From VXRJ01 sp964636705 (GTDB lineage Bacteria; Acidobacteriota; Vicinamibacteria; Vicinamibacterales; UBA8438), in contig CAZWUJ010000007.1 in the NCBI GenBank assembly GCA_964636705.1, positions 75,273 through 139,272 of the forward strand: 64,000 nucleotides of DNA, written 5' to 3'. The position numbers were made by a program, and so were the translations under genes. The stretch's first letter is position 1; the number at the start of each line of letters is the position of its first letter. The notes under the pieces are model-generated. The model ran no database searches and was not told where the DNA came from. It saw nothing but the letters and a program-made list of their open reading frames with translations. This document shows positions 17,420 to 26,201 of this stretch, piece by piece.

Positions 17420-18640
17420 CTACAACACAGCGCGCCCGGCGCGGAGCGCCTTGATCGCTTCCCGGCCATAGCCCGCCTCGGCCAGCACCTCGTCAGTGTG
17501 CTGGCCCAGCAAGGGAGCAGGCCGCCCCGGCTGCAGGGGGGTGCCGCCCAGCTTGATGGGCGTGCCGAGCGTGCGGATGGCGCCGAGCGTTGGGTGCCTG
17601 GTCTCGACCACCATCTCGCGCGCCCGCACCTGCGGGTCGTCGACGACCTCGCGGTAGGTGTTGATGGGACCGCACGGTATGTCGTTCGCCTCGAACTGCT
17701 GCAACCAGTACGCGCGCGGGCGGTCAGTCGTCGCCTCCTCGATAGCCGCCGCCAGCGCCTCGCGGTTGGCCACCCGAGCGCCGTCGACGCTGAACTGCTC
17801 GTCGTCGAGCCACTCCGGATGCCCCAGCAGGCGGGCAAGGCGCGCGAAGATACGGTCGTTCGCGGCACCCAGCGTGATGTAGCCGTCGGCGCACCGGATT
17901 GCCTGGTAGGGCGCGCTCATCCGATGCGCGGAACCAAGCGGCCCTGGAACGTTGCCGGTTGAGAAAAGCTCCGTCGCCTCCCACACCGAGAGCGCAACAC
18001 CGGCATCGACCAGCGCCGTGTCGACGTGCTGTCCGGCGCCCGTCCGGCCACGGTGATGGAGGGCGGCCAGGACGCCACAGACGGCGAAGAGCCCCGCCCC
18101 CAGATCCGTAAGCGGAACACCTACCTTGGCGGGCGGCCGATCCGGCTCCCCGGTAACCGACATCAAACCGGAGACCCCCTGTGCGACCAGGTCAAAGCCC
18201 CCCCTCCCCGCCGACGGTCCCGTCTGGCCGTAGCCGGAGATGGATGCGTAGATCAGACGGCCGTTCACTGCAGCGAGCGTTGCATAGTCGAGACCGAGCT
18301 TCGCCATCACACCGGGACGGTAGTTCTCGATCAGGATGTCGGCGGTTGCGGCGAGACGTGCCACGACATCGCGGCCCGCCGCGGTCTTCAGGTCGACGAC
18401 GATTCCGCGCTTGCCCCGGTTCACGGCGTTGAAGGCGGCGCTGTCGCCACCCCGCGCGCCAGCCATGCGACGCGACGAATCGCCGGCGGGCGGCTCAACC
18501 TTGATCACGTCGGCCCCCATATCGCAAAGTAGCATTGCGCAATACGGCCCCGCCATGACCTGGGTCACGTCGAGTACGCGGAGGCCGTCGAGCGGTGTCT
18601 GTCCCATCAATCGCTCAGTCCGGTCGTGCTTCGATGTCAT
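17420..18640 (-). CDS. Class III (CaiB/BaiF) CoA-transferase
   Basis: A 406-residue CoA-transferase of family III. The N-terminal LRVLDVTQVMAGPYC and DMGADVIKVEPP block is typical, and the catalytic aspartate lies in GGFDLVAQG near residue 145. Members move CoA between acyl groups, for example formyl/oxalyl, succinyl/malyl or carnitine esters; the acyl pair here is unknown. I chose the ATG at 18640; an alternative ATG at 18607 is closer to the family start. It is divergent from the crotonase at 18661 with a 20-bp gap, suggesting a shared acyl-CoA pathway. Confidence 0.88.
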   Translation of the reverse strand: MTSKHDRTERLMGQTPLDGLRVLDVTQVMAGPYCAMLLCDMGADVIKVEPPAGDSSRRMAGARGGDSAAFNAVNRGKRGIVVDLKTAAGRDVVARLAATADILIENYRPGVMAKLGLDYATLAAVNGRLIYASISGYGQTGPSAGRGGFDLVAQGVSGLMSVTGEPDRPPAKVGVPLTDLGAGLFAVCGVLAALHHRGRTGAGQHVDTALVDAGVALSVWEATELFSTGNVPGPLGSAHRMSAPYQAIRCADGYITLGAANDRIFARLARLLGHPEWLDDEQFSVDGARVANREALAAAIEEATTDRPRAYWLQQFEANDIPCGPINTYREVVDDPQVRAREMVVETRHPTLGAIRTLGTPIKLGGTPLQPGRPAPLLGQHTDEVLAEAGYGREAIKALRAGRAVL

Positions 18641-18660
18641 GGCTCCGGAGGTCCTGATCC

Positions 18661-19458
18661 GTGTCCACGCCCCAAGTTCTCTACCAGTCCGACGGCCCCC
18701 GCGCCGTCATCACGTTCAACCGTCCCGAAGCGCGCAACGCAATGACCTGGGAGATGTACGACGCGCTGGTCGCCTCGTGTGACCGGGCCGAACAGGATGA
18801 TGGCGTCCGGGTGGTCGTCCTGCGAGGCGCGGGTGGAAAAGCGTTCGTCGCCGGGACCGACATCGGGCAGTTCCAGCAGTTCCGGAGCGGGACCGGCGGA
18901 GGTGAGGACGGCATCGCGTACGAGCAACGGATCGACAGCGTGGTCGGTCGGCTTGAGCGCCTGACAAAGCCGACCATCGCAGCAATCGACGGCGCCGCAA
19001 CCGGGGGTGGACTCGCGCTGGCGATTGCGTGCGACCTCCGGGTGGCCACCGACCGGACGCGCGTCGGGATTCCGATCGCACGGACCCTGGGCAACTGCTT
19101 GTCGGGAGCGAACCACGGGCGCCTGATCGATCTGATCGGGACGTCTAGAGCCAAGGAGCTTCTCTTCACTGGCAGACTGCTTGACGCGGCCGAGGCGGAA
19201 GCGATCGGTCTGGTGAGCTGCGTTGTCGCCCCTGGCGCGCTCGAAGCGACCGTTTCGGCGTACGTAGAGACGATCGCGTCCAATGCACCTCTCACCGTCC
19301 GCGCCAGCAAGGAGATGATTCGGCGGATACAGGAACACCGTCGGATGGAATCCTCACTTGGCAGGGATCTCATCGTCAGTTGCTACGCCAGCGCCGACTT
19401 CCGGGAAGGTATTGCCGCGTTTCTGGCCAAGCGTCCGCCCCGCTGGACCGGTACGTAG
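18661..19458 (+). CDS. Enoyl-CoA hydratase/isomerase-family (crotonase) protein
   Basis: A 265-residue crotonase fold. The oxyanion-hole parts are present (AFVAGTDIGQF and DGAATGGGLALA). The two glutamates used by classical enoyl-CoA hydratase seem absent: the position after GGG reads L-A-L and not C-E-L, and the second region reads IPIARTLGN and not a Pro-Glu segment. A simple hydratase activity is therefore doubtful; isomerase, thioesterase or lyase chemistry is possible. The start is GTG at 18661 with GGAGG 9 bases upstream. It is divergent from the CoA-transferase gene. Confidence 0.8.
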   Translation: MSTPQVLYQSDGPRAVITFNRPEARNAMTWEMYDALVASCDRAEQDDGVRVVVLRGAGGKAFVAGTDIGQFQQFRSGTGGGEDGIAYEQRIDSVVGRLERLTKPTIAAIDGAATGGGLALAIACDLRVATDRTRVGIPIARTLGNCLSGANHGRLIDLIGTSRAKELLFTGRLLDAAEAEAIGLVSCVVAPGALEATVSAYVETIASNAPLTVRASKEMIRRIQEHRRMESSLGRDLIVSCYASADFREGIAAFLAKRPPRWTGT

Positions 19459-19488
19459 CAGTTCACGCTTGAACCACGGACCGGGATT

Positions 19489-21252
19489 CTACAGCCCGAG
19501 GACCGTGGTAACCAGCGAGGCGATCGTCGCAAGGCCCTCCTCGAGGTCTCCTTCGATGGCAAGCCGCAGGCAGCGGCGCCGGCGTTCCGCCAATACGGTG
19601 CAGTCGCCGCGGGCCTGAGCGTCCTTGACCGCGCCGAAGCTGAGCGGGTAGTCCGGTATCGACACGTCGCCAGTTCCCGTGTCGCAAGCCGTGATGACGA
19701 GGAAATGGCCACTTTCCGGCCCACCCTTGTGCAGTTGGCCCGTGGAATGGAGGAAGCGTGGACCAAAACCGAGCGTCGTCGCAACACCGGTGGCGCGGTG
19801 AATGTCGTGGCGCATCCGATCGAGCAGCACGCGGTGCCTTTCATCCATCTCGACGTAGACCAGCAGGGCCACATAGTCACCCTTGCGGATCCGCCGCAGG
19901 TGCGCCGCCAGCAACCGTTCAAGAGTCGCCGCGCGACCAGCCGCCCGGCGGAGCGCTGTGGAGTACGGACGGGCGGCCCAGGCGGCCACCTCGCCCGTGT
20001 CGTACGTCTGGCGCGCCACCGGCTTGTCATCCCGCCGCCGTCCGGCCGCATCTCTTGCATCGTGCCCACCGTCTGTCAATGCCCGAGTGGCCGCCTTGCT
20101 TGCCTCGACGTCCGGCTGATCGAACGGGTTGACGCCCATCACCGCGGCGGCAACGGCGGTGGCAAACATCCATCGATAGCATTCGGCCCCGATGTCGTAC
20201 GTATCGCCAAGGACGCAGCGCACCACCGGATGGCCGGCAGCGGCAAGTCGGCCAAGCGCCGCGTCTCGTGTATCGTTGCCTTCCGAGGCGCATCGGATCG
20301 ACACGAACATGCGATCGTCGCCGTAGGCTGACGGCTCGGCCAGCTTCTCGCCGTCAATCGGAATCAACCCGCGTCCCGCCTTGCCCGTCGATTCCGCCAC
20401 CAACTGTTCAATCCAGGCGCCAAAGCCACCAAGGCCGGGGGAGACATCAAGCGTGAGCTTGTCGCGCCCCGCCTGCGCGGCGAAACCAAGCAGCAGACCG
20501 AGCCGAACGCCAGGGTTGCGGTCGGCGGGAGACTCGGCGCTACAGGTTGCTGCCATCGCCTCCGCGCGACCCAGCAGGACGTCGATGTCGAGACCCATGA
20601 CGGCGGCCGGCACGAGCCCGAAATACGAGAGCGCCGAGTACCGTCCGCCAATGTTGGAGTCGCCGTGGAAAACAGCGCCGAAGCCTTGGGAAATAGCCAG
20701 GTCGTCGAGCGCGGATCCAGCGTCCGTAACTGCAACGACGCGCGCCGCCGCCTGTGCGCCGACATGAGTGCGGAGGCGGTCAAGGAAATACCGGAGAAAG
20801 AGACTTGTCTCGAGCGTCGTCCCCGACTTGCTCGAGACAACAAGAAGCGTGCGACCAAGATCGAGCCGGGATTCGAATGTCCGCACCTGGGCAGGGTCGG
20901 TCGAGTCGAGCACGTGGAGGCCAAGTCCGCTCCCGGGACCAAAGACGCGCCCCAGCAACTCGGGAAAGAGACTCGATCCACCCATGCCGAGAAGTGCGGT
21001 CTGGCGCAGTCCAGCTTCACGGACGTGGGCCGCAAGACGGGCAAGGCGCCGGGACTCAGCACCGCCGGACGCTGGCGGATCGAGCCAGCCGAGCCACTGC
21101 TCCTCTCCGCTTCCGGTCCAGACCGAGCCATCTCGCTGCCATAGGCGCCCGAGCCGTCCGGTCGACGTCCACTCCTTCGCCTCCGCCTGCATCGCGTCCG
21201 CCAGCGCCGGCGGCAGGTCCATGCGTCCCAACCGATCGTCGATCGCCTTCAT
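19489..21252 (-). CDS. pgi: Glucose-6-phosphate isomerase of the Tal-Pgi type, without the transaldolase half
   Basis: A 587-residue sugar isomerase. Signature regions are GMGGSSLFPE near residue 78, SSKSGTTLET near 133, GGRYSALSYFG near 185, and the C-terminal LHKGGPESGHF. This is the form found as the second domain of bifunctional transaldolase/phosphoglucose isomerases; here it stands alone with its own start. It interconverts glucose-6-phosphate and fructose-6-phosphate. The ATG at 21252 overlaps the pncB stop in an ATGA, so it is coupled to pncB. Confidence 0.88.
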   Translation of the reverse strand: MKAIDDRLGRMDLPPALADAMQAEAKEWTSTGRLGRLWQRDGSVWTGSGEEQWLGWLDPPASGGAESRRLARLAAHVREAGLRQTALLGMGGSSLFPELLGRVFGPGSGLGLHVLDSTDPAQVRTFESRLDLGRTLLVVSSKSGTTLETSLFLRYFLDRLRTHVGAQAAARVVAVTDAGSALDDLAISQGFGAVFHGDSNIGGRYSALSYFGLVPAAVMGLDIDVLLGRAEAMAATCSAESPADRNPGVRLGLLLGFAAQAGRDKLTLDVSPGLGGFGAWIEQLVAESTGKAGRGLIPIDGEKLAEPSAYGDDRMFVSIRCASEGNDTRDAALGRLAAAGHPVVRCVLGDTYDIGAECYRWMFATAVAAAVMGVNPFDQPDVEASKAATRALTDGGHDARDAAGRRRDDKPVARQTYDTGEVAAWAARPYSTALRRAAGRAATLERLLAAHLRRIRKGDYVALLVYVEMDERHRVLLDRMRHDIHRATGVATTLGFGPRFLHSTGQLHKGGPESGHFLVITACDTGTGDVSIPDYPLSFGAVKDAQARGDCTVLAERRRRCLRLAIEGDLEEGLATIASLVTTVLGL

Positions 21253-22616
21253 GAATTGTCCTGATGAGGAACTCCCCGCGACCCGAGCCGCAGCCCGAGC
21301 GTGGCGGCAAGGGAGACCAAGGTTTCGCTCACATCCACGCGGTAAGGAGTTGCGCGGGCAAGCCGCAGGAGCGAGGGTGGCAGTTGATCGACCGCCCGGC
21401 GACAGCGGTCGCGGAGTGCGGCTACGGGCGGCGCTGGCGCCAGACGCTGTCCCTTCAGCATCACCAGGTCGAGGAGCGGCGTCCCTCCCGCAGGGGGCGC
21501 CTCCTCTGCACAGCCGATCAGATCGCCCGACGCAGCGCCGTCCGGGCCGCCGAAGCGCCACACCTGCTTCCTGCCCGGTAGCGTTGCCTTCTCGCGACTC
21601 ATCTTCAGAACAGGCTCCGCGCGACCGTCGCGTTCGATCTCAACCAACTTGTACACGCCGCCGAGCGCGGGAGCGTCGGCAACCGTGCTAAGTGCGGTGC
21701 CGACACCGAACGCGTCGATCGGCGCATCCGCCGCCAGGAGCGCCGCAATCCGATGCTCGTCGAGGTCTCCACTCGCGATGATCCGCGTCCCGGATAGACC
21801 CGACGCATCGAGTTGTCCCCGAACCGCCCGGCTGCCCTCAAGCAGATCGCCACTGTCGATCCGGACCGCGGCAGGTTCGAGCCGAGCCGCAGCAATTCGG
21901 CCCACTGCCTCGATGGCGCCGTAGGTGTCCAGGAGCAGAACTGCCTGATCACCGTACAAACCGGCAAATCGCTCGAATGCCTCTCTCTCGCTCGCATGCG
22001 CCATCACCCACGAGTGCGCCATGGTGCCCGAGACCGTCAGATTGAACGCGCGCCCCGCCGCCAGATTCGATGTGCCCTCGCAGCCACCGATGCAGGCGGC
22101 GCGCGCGGCAAGCAGTCCCGATTCGACGCCGTGCGCGCGTCGCGTCCCGAACTCGAACACCGGACGGCCGGCGGCCGCCCGGACGATGCGGGACGCGCGG
22201 CTGGCGACTCCTGTCTGGAACACCACGGTGGCAAGGAGCGCGGTCTCGACGATCTGCGCTTCGATGATCGGGGCGGTCACGCGTAGCAAAGGCTCATTGG
22301 CAAAAGCCGGCGTCCCCTCGGCAACCGCCCAGACATCGCCCGTGAAGCGGCACGCCGGCAGGTAGGAATCGAAGAAATCCGCCGGAGCGCGACGCAGGGC
22401 CGGGATTGTCCGAAGGTACGCGATCTCCTCGGCTGTGAAACGAAGCTCCTGCAGCCAGGAAAGCGCCTGATCGAGCCCCGCCGCCACCAGGTAGGCTCGT
22501 TCCGGCGGCAGTTCCCGGACGAACAGCTCGAAGCTGGCGATGGCATCGGCACGACCCTCGAAGTAGCCTGCCGCCATCGTCAGTTCGTACAGGTCAGTTG
22601 AGAGTGCCGTGGCCAT
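21249..22616 (-). CDS. pncB: Nicotinate phosphoribosyltransferase
   Basis: A 455-residue enzyme that converts nicotinate, PRPP and ATP into nicotinate mononucleotide in NAD salvage. Family marks are the opening TDLYELTMAAGYF, EFGTRRAHG near residue 155, GTMAHSWVMA with the phosphoacceptor histidine, and the phosphate site IIASGDLDEHRI. It is divergent from pncA with a 51-bp gap and overlaps the downstream isomerase by 4 bp. Confidence 0.94.
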   Translation of the reverse strand: MATALSTDLYELTMAAGYFEGRADAIASFELFVRELPPERAYLVAAGLDQALSWLQELRFTAEEIAYLRTIPALRRAPADFFDSYLPACRFTGDVWAVAEGTPAFANEPLLRVTAPIIEAQIVETALLATVVFQTGVASRASRIVRAAAGRPVFEFGTRRAHGVESGLLAARAACIGGCEGTSNLAAGRAFNLTVSGTMAHSWVMAHASEREAFERFAGLYGDQAVLLLDTYGAIEAVGRIAAARLEPAAVRIDSGDLLEGSRAVRGQLDASGLSGTRIIASGDLDEHRIAALLAADAPIDAFGVGTALSTVADAPALGGVYKLVEIERDGRAEPVLKMSREKATLPGRKQVWRFGGPDGAASGDLIGCAEEAPPAGGTPLLDLVMLKGQRLAPAPPVAALRDRCRRAVDQLPPSLLRLARATPYRVDVSETLVSLAATLGLRLGSRGVPHQDNS

Positions 22617-22654
22617 TGCTACGTGCGGGGTCCCCCAGGTCGCCCGGGCAGGTG

Positions 22655-22660
22655 TAATCT
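22655..22660 (+). promoter_or_regulatory. -10-like TAATCT close to the pncA start
   Basis: TAATCT ends 7 bases before the GTG of pncA, and no ribosome-binding site fits between, so the transcript may be leaderless. Confidence 0.25.
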
Positions 22661-22667
22661 ATCACCC

Positions 22668-23285
22668 GTGACCGGCCAGACTCGACAGGCCCTGCTGGTC
22701 GTCGACGTGCAGAATGACTTCTGCACCGGCGGCGCCCTTGCCGTACCCGGTGGCGACTCCGTGGTACCCCCCATCAACCGCCTGACCAGTGCGTACGTTG
22801 CGGCCGGCGCGCCGATCTTCGCTTCGCGCGACTGGCACCCGGCCGGATCATCCCACTTTAGCGACGGAGGCGGCGTCTGGCCGGTGCATTGCGTGGCGGG
22901 GACCAACGGCGCCCAGTTCCATCCGAAGCTGGCGCTCCCGGCGGAGACTGCGCTCGTGAGCAAGGGAACCGCTCCTGACTCCGACGGCTACTCGGCTTTC
23001 GACGGGACGATAGCTACTGGAGAAAGCCTGGAAGCGGCTCTGGATGCGCGTGCCGTCGACCACCTGACGGTCTGCGGCCTGGCTACCGACTACTGCGTGC
23101 GCGCGTCGGTCCTCGATGCCTGCCGCAAGGGACTGCAGGTGTCAGTGGTTGCCGACGCCATCGCCGCCGTCAACCTGGATGCAAGTGATGGGGCGCGGGC
23201 GGTCGAAGAGATGCGCGCCGCCGGCGCCGAATTCATCGATACCGACGCGGCCGTGGCTGAGCTGCGGGATCCCGGTTCGCGCTAG
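22668..23285 (+). CDS. pncA: Nicotinamidase
   Basis: A 205-residue isochorismatase-fold amidase that turns nicotinamide into nicotinate, feeding the divergent pncB. The catalytic triad is visible: Asp in LVVDVQNDF, Lys in LVSKGT, Cys in GLATDYCV. The metal site is in RDWHPAGSSHF. I start it at GTG 22668, where the family begins. Its TAG stop abuts the 84-bp dispersed repeat, which fills the whole gap to the convergent cytochrome gene. Confidence 0.93.
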   Translation: MTGQTRQALLVVDVQNDFCTGGALAVPGGDSVVPPINRLTSAYVAAGAPIFASRDWHPAGSSHFSDGGGVWPVHCVAGTNGAQFHPKLALPAETALVSKGTAPDSDGYSAFDGTIATGESLEAALDARAVDHLTVCGLATDYCVRASVLDACRKGLQVSVVADAIAAVNLDASDGARAVEEMRAAGAEFIDTDAAVAELRDPGSR

Positions 23286-23369
23286 CCCGACCATCGTCGC
23301 CTGCGGCTCCGATGGCCGCCCAACCGGGCCTATCTAGCAGCCTGCACCGTTCCACGGCGCAGACTCCTA
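23286..23369 (+). repeat. 84-bp dispersed palindromic repeat, copy A
   Basis: It matches the reverse complement of 40442-40525 at 75 of 84 positions, with the first 32 bases identical. A 12-bp-stem hairpin (23339-23365, loop of 3) lies at its end next to the cytochrome gene stop; on the minus-strand transcript its two imperfect pairs become G-U wobbles. The copy begins directly after the pncA stop and ends on the cytochrome stop codon. Confidence 0.85.
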
Positions 23370-26192
23370 GTTCCCGCTAAGCGGGCTGGGCCCGCCACGG
23401 AACGTCAGCAGGTAGTCGCGGATCGCCTCCAACTGAGCCTGACCGTCGCCGTCAAGTTGCGGGTAGGGTGACGCCGGGAACTCGGTCCAGAACATGGGCA
23501 TCCGGGTGCCGGGCTGAATCTCCAGCGGCGCGCGCAGCCAGTCGATGATCCACTCCGGCTGCAACCGCTCGCGTGACATTCGCAGATCGGGCGCCAGATT
23601 GTCGGTCGGCTGATCGGCCGGGATCGTATCGAGCACGTGGCACTGCTGGCACCGCAACAACTCGAACAACTCCTCCCCCTCATTCGGAACGTCAGCCGCC
23701 GTCAGTTCCGCATGCGTGCGGAATTCGCCGATCGTGTCGGATATCGCTCCGAAGTAGTCGATCGCCATGTTCCAGTGCGCGTCGTCCAGGCCGAATGTCG
23801 GCATCCTCACCTCGAGCCACGGCCGAATGGGGATCGGGTTCTGGAAGAACGCGTACATCCAGTCGGGCTGTACCTTCGCTCCCTGTGGCGTCAGCAGGGG
23901 TGGCGCCAGGGAAGGATCGTCCAGCAACTGCACGTAGTCGCCACCATCCGCCTCTATCTCATGGCAGGCGACGCAGTTCCGCCGGCGCACGAGATTGCGC
24001 CCCTCGCGCAACGTGTCATTGCGCGCCGAACGCGGCACCTGCGCCGCCAGCGGCTGCACATCGGTTTGGAAACTCATGATCGCGGTGGCGAACAGCGTCG
24101 CCTCCTCTTCGCTCATGCCAAAGTCCGGCATGCGCAGCTTCTCGAGCGGCTGCAGTACGCGGTTCCGGTCGAACGAGCGGGGATCCCGCATCTTCTCCTT
24201 GAACCATTCCACCTTCGTGTGCGGGATATCGTCGACGAATGCGAAGTCGAGCCGGGGCAGCAGCTTGGAACCCTCCTCGGAGAGTTCGATACCAATCGGC
24301 TGGGCGTCTTCGAAGCCGCCTATCTCGTGGCAACTGAAGCAGCCGTAGCGAGCGATGACGCGCTGCCCCAACTCGAGCTGCTGCTCCTCGGGCGACAGCC
24401 CCGCAACCAACTCCTGCGCCTCCGCGGTCGGCAGCACGGAGCGGACGTAGTCGAGCAACGTCGCGGTTACATCCTCCTGCGTGTAGGCTGCTTCCGCGGC
24501 GCGGCCTTCCGGACCGCCCAGCGTCGCCAGGTACGTCGCGACATCCGCCGCTTCCTGGTCAGTCAGCCGGAGGTCCGGCATGTAGGTCTCGCTGCTGAAG
24601 TGGCGCGGGTCGCGCACCCAGTCGAACAGCCATTCGTAACTGGTCTTGCTGCCGACGTTCTGCAGTGGCTGGCCAAATGTCCGGAGCGCCCCCGCGGCGA
24701 GCCGGTCCATGTCCTCGGTGATGTGGCACGCCAGGCAGCCCACCCCGTTGACCAGCTCCTCGCCACGCGCCGCGTCGCCCGACGGCGGCGAAGCGACAGC
24801 GAACTCATGGTCATCGGCATTGGCAAACAGGTACGCAACGGTCGCGTCGATCTCCACCTCGTTGCGAACCGCGTCCTCCGGAGAGCTGGTGTTCGAGTTG
24901 TACCAGACGCGCGGCATCCAGGTGCTTGGCTTGACAGCCCGCGGGTCGCGGATCCAGTTCGCCACCCATTCCGGCTCCAGCTTCGCGGAGACCCTGGTCA
25001 GATTCGGTCCCGGCTTGCGCAGATCGGTGAAGCCTGTGGTCGTGTGACACGCGTAACAGCCCGCCCGCTCGTATAGCCCGTATGCGAGATTCAGATTCTC
25101 GGCTTCCGGCACATGCACGGTCTCGCGGTGACACTTCGCGCAGGAAGCCTCCGTCATGTCGGTCGGGAGCATCGGGTAGTCCCACAGATGCGGCTCTGCC
25201 CAGCCGTACTGTTCCTCCCAGACGTGCATCTGATCTTCAGTACCTGGCGTATGCGATGCGTGGACGAACCCGATCGACTGGCCCATGCCCTCGTGGCAGA
25301 CGGTGCATCCCACCTGCGCGAGCGGATGCGGTGACGCGCTGCCTATGTAGTCGTCCAGATTCGGATGCGTTCGATACGGCTGGGGATAGCCCTCGTAGCC
25401 CTCCCGGTCGATCGCGATGTGACACGACGTACAACGGTCCATCTTCTGGAAGCGGATGAAGTTCAACTCGTCGACGACATTCGGGGTGATGGTCTGCTGC
25501 ACCGTCAGGCTGGGCGCCATGAAGTCGAGCAGCGGCGCGTTCAGCAGGACATCGCCAACGAAGTCGACCTGCAGCTCGGCCACCCGTTCGGCAAGCCGCG
25601 TCGCCTCCGCCGTGAGCGCGCGGATCTCGCTATCGGCGTCCGTAACACCGCCCGTGAACTGGCCGATCTGCCCACGCAGCTCATCGCGTCGCGCGGTCAA
25701 CTCCTCGACCTGGATCCCGAGGTCGACCCACTGCTCGTACATGGCGTCGATCTCGGGGCGAACGTCCTCGGCCTCCTCCGGGTCCTCCAGGCGCAACTCC
25801 TCGTAGTCGTAGCGCGCCACGTCGTAATCCGCCTTCAGGAAGTTGAACTCCTGGTTAGTCCGGTAGAAGTCCGCCTCGACCTGCGCCAACTGCGCCTCGA
25901 GCTCGTCCACCTGCGCCTGGTTCTGCGTCAGTTCCTGCTCCGCCGCCGCGCGTTCGGAGCTGAGCTGCTGAATGCGCTCCTGATCGATGCCCGCCTGGGC
26001 CGCCTGCAGACTGAGCCGGGTGACATACTCCTCAAGCAGAACGAAGTTCCGCTGGTAGCCCTTCCACTCCCGATCGAAGTCGTCGAAGACCATCCAGATC
26101 GTGGTGAAGAAGAGGAACAGACTGGACGTCGCAAAGACGACGTTCAGGAAATCGATGTTGTAAGCGTGGCCGACGCTCTTCTTGTCAGGCAT
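23367..26192 (-). CDS. Giant membrane-anchored octahaem cytochrome c of a bc/b6f-like complex
   Basis: A 941-residue protein. One transmembrane anchor lies at about residues 13-36, then a long predicted coiled coil (about 50-215, Glu/Gln/Ala-rich heptads). Eight CXXCH haem-binding motifs begin at 254, 296, 351, 379, 486, 618, 740 and 848. The first three lie in a His-rich stretch like bis-His multihaem cytochromes. From the fourth on, each haem motif is followed by a repeated module, W-x-x-DPR or similar then MP, in which the Met is a likely axial ligand, as in class I cytochromes c (MP near 427, 538, 688, 797 and 898). It is last in the operon, 9 bp after the cytochrome b C-terminal gene, and no cytochrome c1 or f gene is present. 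It probably takes electrons from the Rieske centre. Confidence 0.85.
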   Translation of the reverse strand: MPDKKSVGHAYNIDFLNVVFATSSLFLFFTTIWMVFDDFDREWKGYQRNFVLLEEYVTRLSLQAAQAGIDQERIQQLSSERAAAEQELTQNQAQVDELEAQLAQVEADFYRTNQEFNFLKADYDVARYDYEELRLEDPEEAEDVRPEIDAMYEQWVDLGIQVEELTARRDELRGQIGQFTGGVTDADSEIRALTAEATRLAERVAELQVDFVGDVLLNAPLLDFMAPSLTVQQTITPNVVDELNFIRFQKMDRCTSCHIAIDREGYEGYPQPYRTHPNLDDYIGSASPHPLAQVGCTVCHEGMGQSIGFVHASHTPGTEDQMHVWEEQYGWAEPHLWDYPMLPTDMTEASCAKCHRETVHVPEAENLNLAYGLYERAGCYACHTTTGFTDLRKPGPNLTRVSAKLEPEWVANWIRDPRAVKPSTWMPRVWYNSNTSSPEDAVRNEVEIDATVAYLFANADDHEFAVASPPSGDAARGEELVNGVGCLACHITEDMDRLAAGALRTFGQPLQNVGSKTSYEWLFDWVRDPRHFSSETYMPDLRLTDQEAADVATYLATLGGPEGRAAEAAYTQEDVTATLLDYVRSVLPTAEAQELVAGLSPEEQQLELGQRVIARYGCFSCHEIGGFEDAQPIGIELSEEGSKLLPRLDFAFVDDIPHTKVEWFKEKMRDPRSFDRNRVLQPLEKLRMPDFGMSEEEATLFATAIMSFQTDVQPLAAQVPRSARNDTLREGRNLVRRRNCVACHEIEADGGDYVQLLDDPSLAPPLLTPQGAKVQPDWMYAFFQNPIPIRPWLEVRMPTFGLDDAHWNMAIDYFGAISDTIGEFRTHAELTAADVPNEGEELFELLRCQQCHVLDTIPADQPTDNLAPDLRMSRERLQPEWIIDWLRAPLEIQPGTRMPMFWTEFPASPYPQLDGDGQAQLEAIRDYLLTFRGGPSPLSGN

Positions 26193-26201
26193 GGGTCTCG
26201 A

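Noticed and set aside
23339..23365. Rho-independent terminator for the cytochrome operon
   Set aside because: The hairpin is strong, but no T-run follows on either strand, so it is reported as part of a repeat and not as a terminator.
23637..25076. Plus-strand frame opposite the octahaem cytochrome
   Set aside because: No CXXCH or other motifs, and Arg/Val/Leu-rich shadow composition.
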